Assembly (NCBI GenBank): GCA_937900985.1
Contig: CALCGM010000457.1
Coordinates: forward strand, 1 to 7,509
Length of the DNA stretch: 7,509 bases
Origin: an uncultured Planctomycetaceae bacterium
GTDB lineage: Bacteria; Planctomycetota; Planctomycetia; Pirellulales; UBA1268
Direction: 5' to 3'
Both the position numbers and the translations under genes were made by a program. The notes below the pieces were generated by a model that ran no database searches, was not told the origin of the DNA, and saw only the letters and a program-made list of their open reading frames with translations. Shown one piece after another: positions 1 to 5,722 of this stretch; positions within the stretch are counted from its first letter, which is position 1; every line of letters begins with the position of its first letter.

Positions 1-253
1 TCGCCGTTTCACACACCCGCATCCCCGTGCCCCGCACTCGCTCCACCACGCCATCGGCCTCGAGCTGCGAATACGCCTTGGAGACCGTCATCGGATTGAC
101 GGCCAGGCCCTCGGCCACCAGGCGAACGCTCGGCAGAAACTCACCTGCCATCAGCTGCCCGCCCGCGGCGAGCGCGGCAATCTGCGACACGAGCTGCCGA
201 TAGATCGGCACCCCCGAGGTTGGCTCAACAGAAAACGGAAGCACGCTGCCCAT
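1..253 (-). CDS. GntR-family regulator, YtrA-like subfamily (3' end cut by window)
   Basis: This is the N-terminal 84 codons of a DNA-binding transcriptional regulator. The protein begins MGSVLPFSVEPTSG and runs into PIYRQLVSQIAALAAGGQL, the usual opening helix of GntR winged-helix domains. It continues with LPSVRLVAEGLAVNPMTVSK at residues 40-59, the helix-turn-helix, then AYSQLEADGVVERVRGTG, which is the wing with the conserved RGxG. The short PIYRQL start with no N-terminal extension is typical of the YtrA subfamily, whose members are small (about 120-130 residues) and often lie next to ABC transporter genes. By inference the rest of the gene and any transporter lie beyond base 1. The ATG at 253 is chosen because the family starts there; no Shine-Dalgarno fits because a dyad directly abuts the start. 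The effector is unknown. Recognition was by eye and the family call is firm; the subfamily is likely. Confidence 0.88.
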   Translation of the reverse strand, partial: MGSVLPFSVEPTSGVPIYRQLVSQIAALAAGGQLMAGEFLPSVRLVAEGLAVNPMTVSKAYSQLEADGVVERVRGTGMRVCETA

Positions 254-275
254 GTGTATTGTGACACTAATACAC
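254..275. promoter_or_regulatory. Dyad operator abutting the GntR-family start codon
   Basis: A perfect inverted repeat, GTGTATT - 8 bases - AATACAC, lies immediately upstream of the ATG at 253. The spacer holds a second small dyad, GTGACAC (261-267). GntR-family dimers bind dyads of this size, often with GT...AC ends, so autorepression by the adjacent gene product is the simplest reading. The dyad is seen directly; its role is inferred. Confidence 0.6.
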
Positions 276-292
276 TTAGCAGACACAGTCAA
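267..292 (-). promoter_or_regulatory. Candidate promoter of the GntR-family gene
   Basis: Reading the minus strand, TTGACT (292-287) resembles a -35 box and TATTAG (272-267) a -10 box, but their 14-base separation is shorter than the usual 16-18. If TATTAG is the -10 element, transcription would start within a few bases of the ATG, giving a leaderless or nearly leaderless mRNA. That would fit the absence of a ribosome binding site. The -10 box lies inside the dyad, so a bound repressor would block polymerase. The boxes are weak and the call is tentative. Confidence 0.3.
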
Positions 293-311
293 GCGTTGAG
301 AAAACGAATCG

Positions 312-321
312 CTCGCGCGAG
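312..321. other. Small palindrome in the 97-base spacer between the DUF1559 and GntR genes
   Basis: CTCGCGCGAG is a perfect 10-base palindrome between the end of the DUF1559 gene and the GntR gene promoter. On the minus strand it is followed, after a few bases, by CGTTTTC. That is too short a T run and too weak a stem for a confident rho-independent terminator of the pseudopilin cluster. Apart from this and the GntR promoter region, nothing else is visible in 254-350. Confidence 0.2.
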
Positions 322-350
322 TCGCTGAAAAGGAGCCGTCTGCCGCAGGC

Positions 351-1250
351 CTACTGCCGCTGCGGAATCTCGCCGTCGCTGCGGTGGCCCAGCTGGTGCA
401 GCACCTCGGGCGAGACGAGGTTGCCCAACGCCCGCGTCGAGCCGTCCGCCATCCCCACCATGATGATGCCGGGGTGGTAGCTGCCGAAGCCGCCGACAGC
501 CAGCGGATCCTCCGGCTGATCTTCCTCAAGCCCGGGCTGCCACTGCGGCGGATCGGTAATCGAGGAGGTGTTGCGGAGCGTGGCCCGTGTTCCGGAAATC
601 CAGCCGAGATCCGCCTCGCCGAGGAAATGCTCACCGATCAGCAGCGTGTTGGAGCTGCCGTCTTCGATGTCGCTAAAGCGGATCGCGCTGTTGAGAAACA
701 GCATGCCGGTGTTGCTCGTGTCGATTGGGGCCTCGGCATCGTGATGACAGCCGGCGTAGGTCGTGTGGGCCACCTCATCTTCCCTGATGCCAAACCGGGA
801 GGGCTCCGGCGACGACGGACACAGCAGCACAGAAACCTGCGACTGCCGCACCGGCTGATTGGCCTCGCCATAGGCTCCAGCAGACTCCTGGAAGTTGCGA
901 AACAGCGCTGTCTGCTCGATGTAGGGCAGGATTCGCACAACCCAGCTGATATGGCTGCCTTCCTCCACACTGCGGATCGGGCCATCGGGATTGGTCACCC
1001 CCGCCGGGAAGTGCTCCAGGTGAAACTCATGGCTGTGCAGCGAAAGGCCGAGCTGCGTGATGTTGTTGGCGCAGCTGCAGCGGCGAGCAGCCTCACGCGC
1101 AGCCTGCACGGCCGGCAGCAGCAGGCTCACCAGAATCCCGATGATCGCGATCACCACCAGCAGCTCGACGAGCGTGAAGGCTGCAGGCAGCCGACGGCCG
1201 GCCGTGAGCCCCGGCCTTCCGACAGAAAGACAACGTGACGACGCCATCAT
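351..1250 (-). CDS. DUF1559 family prepilin-like protein
   Basis: A 299-residue protein with a type IV prepilin N-terminus: a basic leader (residues 1-24, with GRR at 18-20), then FTLVELLVVIAIIGILVSLL at 25-44, where Glu29 is position +5 of the mature protein. The peptidase cleavage site is Ala24/Phe25 rather than the usual Gly. After the helix come PAVQAAREAARR and an NN motif, diagnostic of DUF1559, and near the C-terminus YHPGIIMVGMADGS, the H-X9-DG signature of planctomycete members. Family members are presumed surface or periplasmic pilin-like proteins; their function is not established. The gene is last in the pseudopilin cluster and its ATG forms ATGA with the upstream stop. GAGGAG at 1264-1259, 8 bases away, supports the first of two adjacent Met codons. 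The family call is firm; involvement in a secretion apparatus is inferred from position. Confidence 0.93.
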   Translation of the reverse strand: MMASSRCLSVGRPGLTAGRRLPAAFTLVELLVVIAIIGILVSLLLPAVQAAREAARRCSCANNITQLGLSLHSHEFHLEHFPAGVTNPDGPIRSVEEGSHISWVVRILPYIEQTALFRNFQESAGAYGEANQPVRQSQVSVLLCPSSPEPSRFGIREDEVAHTTYAGCHHDAEAPIDTSNTGMLFLNSAIRFSDIEDGSSNTLLIGEHFLGEADLGWISGTRATLRNTSSITDPPQWQPGLEEDQPEDPLAVGGFGSYHPGIIMVGMADGSTRALGNLVSPEVLHQLGHRSDGEIPQRQ

Positions 1251-1735
1251 GGAACGGTCTCCTCAGGGGGTAGTGAGTTTTCTTGGGCAGGAAGCGAAGA
1301 ATCTTCAGGCAGGGGCACAGGAGAAAGAGGCAAGGTGCGACTGCGGCGGACCGCCCGAGGGCCTTCAATCGGGTAGCTGCAGGCGGCGGTCAGCTGCCAC
1401 TGCCCCTCCTCGCGGGCCACGCTGAGGCTCAGGCGGGCCGGAGCAGAGCCCGTGATCTCATCCGCCGGCACGTCCCACTGGGCCTCAAGCGGACGGAGGC
1501 CGCCATCGGCAAGCTGGGCACGGCCCCGCCGCACGGCAGCATCGAGGAGCAGCTCCGCCTGCCGCAGGTGGTGCTCACTGCGAAACTGGCCCCGGGCCGC
1601 CAGCGAGCCCTGCAGCATCGCCAGGGCGATCAGTGAAAACGTGGCCAGGCAGGCAACGACCATCACCACCGCCACGCCACGACGAGGCGACGCAGCATCC
1701 GGCCGCCCCAGTCTGCCTGCTCCGTGCGTTCTCAC
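1247..1735 (-). CDS. Short GspK/PilX-like pseudopilin
   Basis: A 162-residue protein with a basic leader ending PRRG (residues 17-20), then VAVVMVVACLATFSLIALAM (21-40), a hydrophobic helix. Assuming cleavage after Gly20, position +5 is Met25, not Glu. Lack of Glu+5 is a known trait of GspK, the minor pseudopilin that caps the type II secretion pseudopilus tip. The following ARGQFRSEHHLRQAELLLDA is like the helix of PilX/GspK-type proteins. At 162 residues it is about half a typical GspK (around 300), so the large globular domain of GspK is absent; residues 80-130 could form a small beta domain. The end is Pro-rich and acidic (about 135-162). The GTG start overlaps the preceding stop (GTGA) and carries an almost ideal ribosome site. 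GspK-like is my best reading; a PilX-like minor pilin is the alternative. Confidence 0.72.
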   Translation of the reverse strand: MRTHGAGRLGRPDAASPRRGVAVVMVVACLATFSLIALAMLQGSLAARGQFRSEHHLRQAELLLDAAVRRGRAQLADGGLRPLEAQWDVPADEITGSAPARLSLSVAREEGQWQLTAACSYPIEGPRAVRRSRTLPLSPVPLPEDSSLPAQENSLPPEETVP

Positions 1736-2277
1736 GGCGTCACCTCCTCAACACCAGCCATCGCAGCGGGGTCAACGGCCGCCACCAGCTGAACCTCAAG
1801 CGGTGCGGCCGTCCGCGGCATGTGGGCCTTGGCGGCGTCTGGCACCGTCGTGCCGGCAAGCGCAACGCAGCCGCTCGCCAGGGCCGTCTCCCACCGCATG
1901 CCCGCGGCAAGGACGTAGTCTTCGCGGGCGACGCGTTGCCCACGCGTGATCACGCGGGTGAGCCCCTGCGGCGTGGTGCGATAGGCAATCTCCACGCCCT
2001 CCGGCAGCGTGAGCCGCAGCAGCGGCTGCCTCTCGACGTCTGCGGCGGCTTCCGGCAGTTCGACAGCCACGGCCTGCCGCACGTCGTCGCGGTAGTCACG
2101 GGCCAGTCGCATTGCGGTGCGATCCCGCTCAAGTTCCTGCCGCGACAACGACTGCTGCCGCATCCCGGTGTGCAGCAGTCCGGTCGCCACCGCCATGGCA
2201 ACGCCGAGGCCAGTCAGCACCGCCAGCAGCTCCACCAGCGATGTCCCTCGTGGGCGCCTTGTGCACCGCCGCGTCAT
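1732..2277 (-). CDS. Minor pseudopilin, GspJ-like prepilin N-terminus
   Basis: A 181-residue protein with a short basic leader ending RRPRG (Gly11), then TSLVELLAVLTGLGVAMAVATGLL. Cleavage after Gly11 puts Glu16 at +5, the residue needed for subunit registration in pseudopili. The remainder (ERDRTAMRLARDYRDDVRQA, then LLRLTLPEGVEIAYRTTPQGLTRVITRG) reads like the soluble domain of GspJ-type proteins, which judge linked Arg-rich helices followed by beta strands. That match is by pattern only, with no alignment. It probably sits in the periplasm as part of a minor pseudopilin complex. The ATG overlaps the stop of the preceding pseudopilin gene (ATGA), with GGAGGAG at 2289-2283, 5 bases away. The J assignment rests mainly on gene order (before the K-like gene) and length. 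It could be another minor pseudopilin class. Confidence 0.75.
   Translation of the reverse strand: MTRRCTRRPRGTSLVELLAVLTGLGVAMAVATGLLHTGMRQQSLSRQELERDRTAMRLARDYRDDVRQAVAVELPEAAADVERQPLLRLTLPEGVEIAYRTTPQGLTRVITRGQRVAREDYVLAAGMRWETALASGCVALAGTTVPDAAKAHMPRTAAPLEVQLVAAVDPAAMAGVEEVTP
1740..1748 (-). promoter_or_regulatory. Strong ribosome binding site for the GTG start at 1735
   Basis: AGGAGGTGA on the minus strand is a full match to the anti-Shine-Dalgarno consensus and ends 4 bases before the GTG at 1735. It lies inside the preceding pseudopilin gene. It decides the start of the GspK-like gene and shows that the GTG of the GTGA overlap is used. Confidence 0.8.
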
Positions 2278-2708
2278 GGCAGCTCCTCCGGCAGTGGCGA
2301 AGGCTCCGCGGCGAAGGACGCAGGCAGCCAGACCGCCAGCGTCAGCGGGTGCTCCCTGCGGCCGGTCTCGTTCCAGGTCAGCGACAGGAGCACCCGCTCG
2401 CCGAGCGAGGTCGGCTCTCGTGTGAAGGCGAGCTTTACGCCGGGCAGCCGCCGCAGGGCGGTCGCCGATGGCGTCAGGCTCGCCAGATCGACCGTGCCAG
2501 CAGCGGCCTCGATCCGCTCGGCCTGGTTGGCCAGCTCCTCCATCGCCACCCGTTCCCGCCGCGATTCCGCCAGCAGCCGCTGGTGCCGAACGTAGAGCGG
2601 CACCGTCGAGGCCATCGCCGCCACCAGCAGCGAGAAGGCCGCGATCAGCTCAAAGCTTGAGATGCCCCGTCGGCGGGCTGCCGCCCGCCTGTTCCATGCG
2701 TGTCTCAC
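2274..2708 (-). CDS. Small pseudopilin, GspI-like position (GTG start)
   Basis: A 144-residue protein with leader MRHAWNRRAAARRRG, then ISSFELIAAFSLLVAAMAST. Cleavage after Gly15 makes Glu20 position +5, so this is a prepilin-type protein despite the unusual ISSFE in place of FTLIE. The body continues with a polar helix (RHQRLLAESRRERVAMEELANQ is split here over residues 41-62) and a short C-terminal domain ending in Pro/Glu-rich SPLPEELP. An in-frame extension up to 2837 exists, but it is Gly/Ala/Arg low-complexity and would overlap the upstream gene by 43 codons. The GTG at 2708 gives a GTGA overlap with that gene's stop and has GGGAGG 6 bases upstream, so it is preferred. It is first of three pseudopilin genes, which by canonical order suggests an I-like role. 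The GspI assignment is tentative. Confidence 0.75.
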   Translation of the reverse strand: MRHAWNRRAAARRRGISSFELIAAFSLLVAAMASTVPLYVRHQRLLAESRRERVAMEELANQAERIEAAAGTVDLASLTPSATALRRLPGVKLAFTREPTSLGERVLLSLTWNETGRREHPLTLAVWLPASFAAEPSPLPEELP

Positions 2709-3721
2709 GAGAGGCCTCCCACGAGATCCTGCAGGGGCCCCAGCACCGCCAGCGACTCCACCAGCACCAAGAGCCCCATCGCCACCACGCCAACCGGCAC
2801 GAGCAGCTCCGCGGCCAGCGTCCAGCGGCGTCGGCATCGTTCACGGCGGCGAGCGGCCACCGCTGTGAGCAGCCAGCCACCATCAGACGGCCGCGCGAGC
2901 GTGGAGAACTGCTCCGCCGCCACCCGTCCGATCAGCCGAGCGAGCGGCCCCTGCTCATCCGAGTGTGTCGCGAGCCGCGCGAGCCTGCGGGCCAGCCTGC
3001 GATCGCTCTGCACCTCCGCCAGCTGCCCCGCCGCCTCGTGCAGCGGCCGGCCCGCGGCCACCGCCACGCCCAGCATCTCCATCGCGGCAGACGCCCGCTC
3101 TCCCGCCTGGAGCGGCCAGGCACACCGTCGCCTCAGCCGCCGCGACACCAGCAGCACCACCGCAGCTGCGACCGCCAGCGGCACCATCGCCGACGCCAAG
3201 ACGACAAAGCCACTCATCGCTGAGGCCAGTTCGAGGCTTGCTGGCCGCTGCATCCCAAACTCATCGATGATCTTCGCGTAGATCGGCACGATTCTCAGCG
3301 AGAGAAACCCGGCCACCCCCAGAAACATCACGAGCACCACGGCCAGATAGCCGATCGCCACGCGGTATCGCCAGGAGAGCACTGCCTCCCGCTTCATGGC
3401 GGCGGCGACCACCTGCGGTAGGAGACCGGTGCGTTCGCCAAAGCGGGCCGCCACCACATGCTCATCGAGCAGCGTGGCCAGGTTGCCGTCGACGACCCTC
3501 TCGAGCGATTCGCCGGCAGCGAGCCTCTCGGCGATGCGTCTGACGCGTTTCGCCTGCCGCGGCCGCTGGCTGTCGGCCCACGCGGCGAGCATCGGTGGTG
3601 CTGCCACACCCGCCTCCGCACAGGCCGCCAGAATCCTCAGGATCGACGCCGACTCCACACCGCTGCAAGCGCGACCGGGCAGGGCATTCCAGAGGCGGCG
3701 TGTGAGGGGAAAGAGCGGCAT
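2705..3721 (-). CDS. Type II secretion F domain protein (GspF/PilC-like), third in the row
   Basis: A 338-residue inner-membrane platform protein of the type II secretion/type IV pilus family. The first cytoplasmic domain shows LAAGESLERVV (67-77) and FGERTGLLPQV (94-104), the conserved GE-x-x-G-x-L motif. Membrane segments lie at about 121-145, 171-194 and 302-323. After the first comes IVPIYAKIIDEFGMQ (144-158), the signature between the first two segments. A second, more divergent F domain spans about 205-295. Known GspF/PilC proteins (about 400 residues, two T2SF domains) link the ATPase to pseudopilin assembly. This is the best-preserved N-terminal domain of the three F-like genes here. 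The ATG at 3721 is chosen over longer in-frame readings because it lies 26 bases after the preceding stop, with AGGTGAG at 3737-3731. The stop overlaps the pseudopilin start. Confidence 0.88.
   Translation of the reverse strand: MPLFPLTRRLWNALPGRACSGVESASILRILAACAEAGVAAPPMLAAWADSQRPRQAKRVRRIAERLAAGESLERVVDGNLATLLDEHVVAARFGERTGLLPQVVAAAMKREAVLSWRYRVAIGYLAVVLVMFLGVAGFLSLRIVPIYAKIIDEFGMQRPASLELASAMSGFVVLASAMVPLAVAAAVVLLVSRRLRRRCAWPLQAGERASAAMEMLGVAVAAGRPLHEAAGQLAEVQSDRRLARRLARLATHSDEQGPLARLIGRVAAEQFSTLARPSDGGWLLTAVAARRRERCRRRWTLAAELLVPVGVVAMGLLVLVESLAVLGPLQDLVGGLS
2715..2720 (-). promoter_or_regulatory. Ribosome binding site fixing the GTG start at 2708
   Basis: GGGAGG on the minus strand lies 6 bases before the GTG at 2708 and within the end of the third GspF-like gene. 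With the GTGA stop-start overlap, it argues against the longer in-frame reading that would begin at 2837. Confidence 0.75.
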
Positions 3722-3747
3722 ACGTCGGCACTCACCTGCGGCTGCGG

Positions 3748-4641
3748 CTATGACAGCGCGCTGACCAGTGAAATCAGAGGCATAAACAGGGCGATCACGA
3801 TGAAGCCCACGAAGATTCCCACCACGCCGATCGCCACCGGGCCGATCAGCCACTGCGTGGTGGAAAGCCCACCCCGGCCGCGATCACGGTGGCACTCCGC
3901 GATCGCCATAAGCAGCACGCTCGCCGCTTTTGGTTCGTAGGAGAGCGCCTCGAGCGCCGCGGTGGTCATCGGCCCTCGTCTCGCGGGCATCGCCGCAGTC
4001 GTGGGGCGGACGCGGGCCGCCGCTGCGGCCAGCTCGATCGCATCACCACGGGGAATCTCAGCAGCCGCGAGCGACGCCAGTGATCTGGTGAACGTTTCCG
4101 CCGCTCGGGCTCCACGGGGCGACCGAGTGATCACCAGCCAGCGGCCGATGGCAATCAGGGCAGCCGCCACCAGCAGCGGCCCCCACGCTGTGGCCATAAA
4201 CTCCGCGAGGCTGATCACCGCCCGCGTCGCGGCCGGCAGCTGCATGCCAAAATCTGCAAACATCGCAGCGAACAACGGCACGACCATCGCCGACAGCAGC
4301 GACACGACCAGGATGGCCATGCCGACGATGATCAGCGGATACGCGATCGCCGCCCAGCCCAGCGACACGTGCGACCGCGGCCGCTCCGCGGCGTCAAGCA
4401 GATCGTCAAGCCGGAGCGGCTGCTCACCGCGATGCGCCAACAGCGGCAGCCAGCACCGCGTGTCGGCAGCAGCAGCGCGGCGTGCCGCCTGCGTATCACC
4501 AGAGGCGAGCACCCCCGCCATCACCTTCCACGGCCGCCCCTGCCGGGCCGGCAGATCGTCGCCGATGGCCCGGGCAAGGCTCGCGGCATCGCGATGACGG
4601 GCCACCGCATCGGTGACGTATCGAGCCAGTGTGTCGCTCAT
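3748..4641 (-). CDS. Type II secretion F domain protein (GspF/PilC-like), second in the row
   Basis: A 297-residue inner-membrane protein. Membrane segments lie at about 95-121, 152-172 and 265-289. VPLFAAMFADFGMQLP (121-136) is the classic GspF sequence between the first two, and FVGFIVIALFMPLISL (277-292) the classic C-terminal end. The second cytoplasmic domain (about 180-255, ETFTRSLASLAAAEIPRGDA) is well preserved. The first domain (1-90) is shortened and lacks a clear GE-x-x-G-x-L motif, which the third gene has. By family it would form the membrane platform that passes ATPase movement to pseudopilins. The ATG at 4641 makes an ATGA overlap with the preceding stop and has GGAG at 4654-4651. 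A GTG at 4656 in the same frame is less likely. The loss of part of domain 1 suggests it works with a paralogue. Confidence 0.88.
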   Translation of the reverse strand: MSDTLARYVTDAVARHRDAASLARAIGDDLPARQGRPWKVMAGVLASGDTQAARRAAAADTRCWLPLLAHRGEQPLRLDDLLDAAERPRSHVSLGWAAIAYPLIIVGMAILVVSLLSAMVVPLFAAMFADFGMQLPAATRAVISLAEFMATAWGPLLVAAALIAIGRWLVITRSPRGARAAETFTRSLASLAAAEIPRGDAIELAAAAARVRPTTAAMPARRGPMTTAALEALSYEPKAASVLLMAIAECHRDRGRGGLSTTQWLIGPVAIGVVGIFVGFIVIALFMPLISLVSALS

Positions 4642-5603
4642 GAACCGGGGCTCCACGGCGGGGCCACCGGCATGGAGGCGATCGTGTCGAAGAGCCGCGT
4701 CAGGGGCACAAACAGGGCGATGCCGTAGAGCAGCACCGCCATGCCGGCCACGAGGGCGCCGACGACTGGCAGGAGCCGCACCCGTCGCTCCCCAACCGCA
4801 TCCGACATCTCTTGATAAAAGCGGGCCACCGCAGCAAACGCCCGCGGCCCCTCGGCCAGCCGCTGCTTCCGCAAGAACTGCATCAGCGGAGGCGGCGTCT
4901 TGGCGAGGCCTCTGGCCGTGGTGACCGGCCCAAGGTCTTCCAGAATCTGCTCACAGCGCTCTGGGCCGATGTCGATCTCGTCACAGATGCCTTCGAGCTC
5001 GCTCGCCACGGCCGCCCATCGCCGCGACACCTCCACGCGTCGCTGCCCCTGCGAGCCCCAGACGGCCGCCACAACGAGGGCCGCCGCAATCCATGCGGGC
5101 ACCCCCACGGCGTCAAACACGGGTGAGGCCGTCACCTCTGGTGGTGGCAGGGCCATCTGCATCGGCTCGGCAAAGGCGTTGATCAAGGGATCGAGCACGA
5201 AGGCGAGCACGACAATCCCTGCCACCGCGGCCAGCACCACTCCGATGGGATAGCCGAGGGCCACGACCCGCTCCCACCGGCGGCGGCGATCGAGGGCGAC
5301 GATTCGCTCGAGAAACCCCAGCAGCATGCGGATATCGCCACCAGCTGCCGCGAGCCGCATGATGCCGCGAGCCGGTGCGGGCACGATCGAGAGAATCGCA
5401 TCGACCGCGTCGCTGGAGTCGCTGCCATCGCCATCGCGGAGCGTGCCGGCGACCGCATCGAGCGACTCAGCAGACTGCCGCTCAACGCCCGCAGGGAGCC
5501 CCACACCAAGCCGCAGGGCGACAGCCATCAGATCGGCTGCATCCGCCGCTCGGGCCGATGGCGATCCAGCACCATGCTCGGCATCTCCTGGCAGCTGCGA
5601 CAT
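4638..5603 (-). CDS. Divergent type II secretion F domain protein (GspF-like), first in the row
   Basis: A 321-residue inner-membrane protein. Membrane segments lie at about 113-137, 166-183 and 278-300, spaced as in GspF. An Asp/Ser-rich stretch (DGDGSDSSDAVDA, 57-69) sits in the first domain, followed by AAAGGDIRMLLGFLERI (85-101), a relic of the GE-x-x-G-x-L region. The loop after the first segment (LINAFAEPMQMALPPPEVT, 140-158) keeps the LPxxxT-like spacing but not the usual sequence. The C-terminus GIALFVPLTRLFDTI matches the GspF ending. It is the most diverged of the three and may have lost direct ATPase contact; that is inference from degraded motifs. The ATG at 5603 is the first gene start in the cluster. 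Its ribosome site (AGGGGA, 5620-5615) is rather far at 11 bases. A start at Met26 (5528) is possible but less likely. Confidence 0.78.
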   Translation of the reverse strand: MSQLPGDAEHGAGSPSARAADAADLMAVALRLGVGLPAGVERQSAESLDAVAGTLRDGDGSDSSDAVDAILSIVPAPARGIMRLAAAGGDIRMLLGFLERIVALDRRRRWERVVALGYPIGVVLAAVAGIVVLAFVLDPLINAFAEPMQMALPPPEVTASPVFDAVGVPAWIAAALVVAAVWGSQGQRRVEVSRRWAAVASELEGICDEIDIGPERCEQILEDLGPVTTARGLAKTPPPLMQFLRKQRLAEGPRAFAAVARFYQEMSDAVGERRVRLLPVVGALVAGMAVLLYGIALFVPLTRLFDTIASMPVAPPWSPGS

Positions 5604-5722
5604 CGCTCAGCTTTTCCCCTGCCGCGGGTTCCCATCCACGCATTGGCGAACACTTTACCCGCAGAGCCTCCGTCTCCACAATCAGCCGCTGCGGAGCGTT
5701 GCTTGACTGAGCCCACACACCC
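5604..5722 (-). promoter_or_regulatory. Intergenic region likely carrying the promoter of the seven-gene cluster
   Basis: These 119 bases are the largest gap upstream of the cluster, so its promoter should be here unless it is read through from the esterase gene. On the minus strand TTGTGG is followed, 18 bases on, by TAAAGT, a weak match to a housekeeping promoter. A short stem (CGCT-CCGC-AGCG, minus strand) lies just after the esterase stop but has no T run. No clear terminator was seen. Confidence 0.25.

Noticed and set aside
305..330. Rho-independent terminator after the DUF1559 gene
   Set aside because: The CTCGCGCGAG palindrome has effectively no loop, pairing beyond it is broken, and only a four-T run follows on the minus strand.
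1178..1183. Ala instead of Gly before the prepilin cleavage site of the DUF1559 protein as an inactivating change
   Set aside because: From general knowledge, Ala at -1 is tolerated and AFTLVELL starts are common in this family, so it is not evidence of a broken gene.
384..1238. Long open frame on the plus strand (284 codons) opposite the DUF1559 gene
   Set aside because: It is antisense to a gene with clear family motifs, its translation is Arg/Ala/Gly-rich without a recognisable domain, and GC-rich coding DNA commonly leaves such frames open.
1633..2595. Long open frame on the plus strand (320 codons) opposite the pseudopilin genes
   Set aside because: It crosses three well-supported minus-strand genes and shows low-complexity Arg/Pro/Ser/His composition with no domain.
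2709..2837. In-frame N-terminal extension of the first pseudopilin
   Set aside because: The extension is Gly/Ala/Arg low complexity, would put 43 residues before the prepilin leader, and ignores the GTGA overlap and GGGAGG site at 2708.
3722..3853. In-frame extension of the third GspF-like protein
   Set aside because: It would overlap the preceding gene by about 100 bases and has no F-domain sequence; the ATG at 3721 with AGGTGAG upstream fits.
5660..5722. Terminator hairpin after the esterase gene
   Set aside because: The CGCT-CCGC-AGCG stem is only four pairs and has no T run, so read-through into the secretion-like cluster cannot be excluded.
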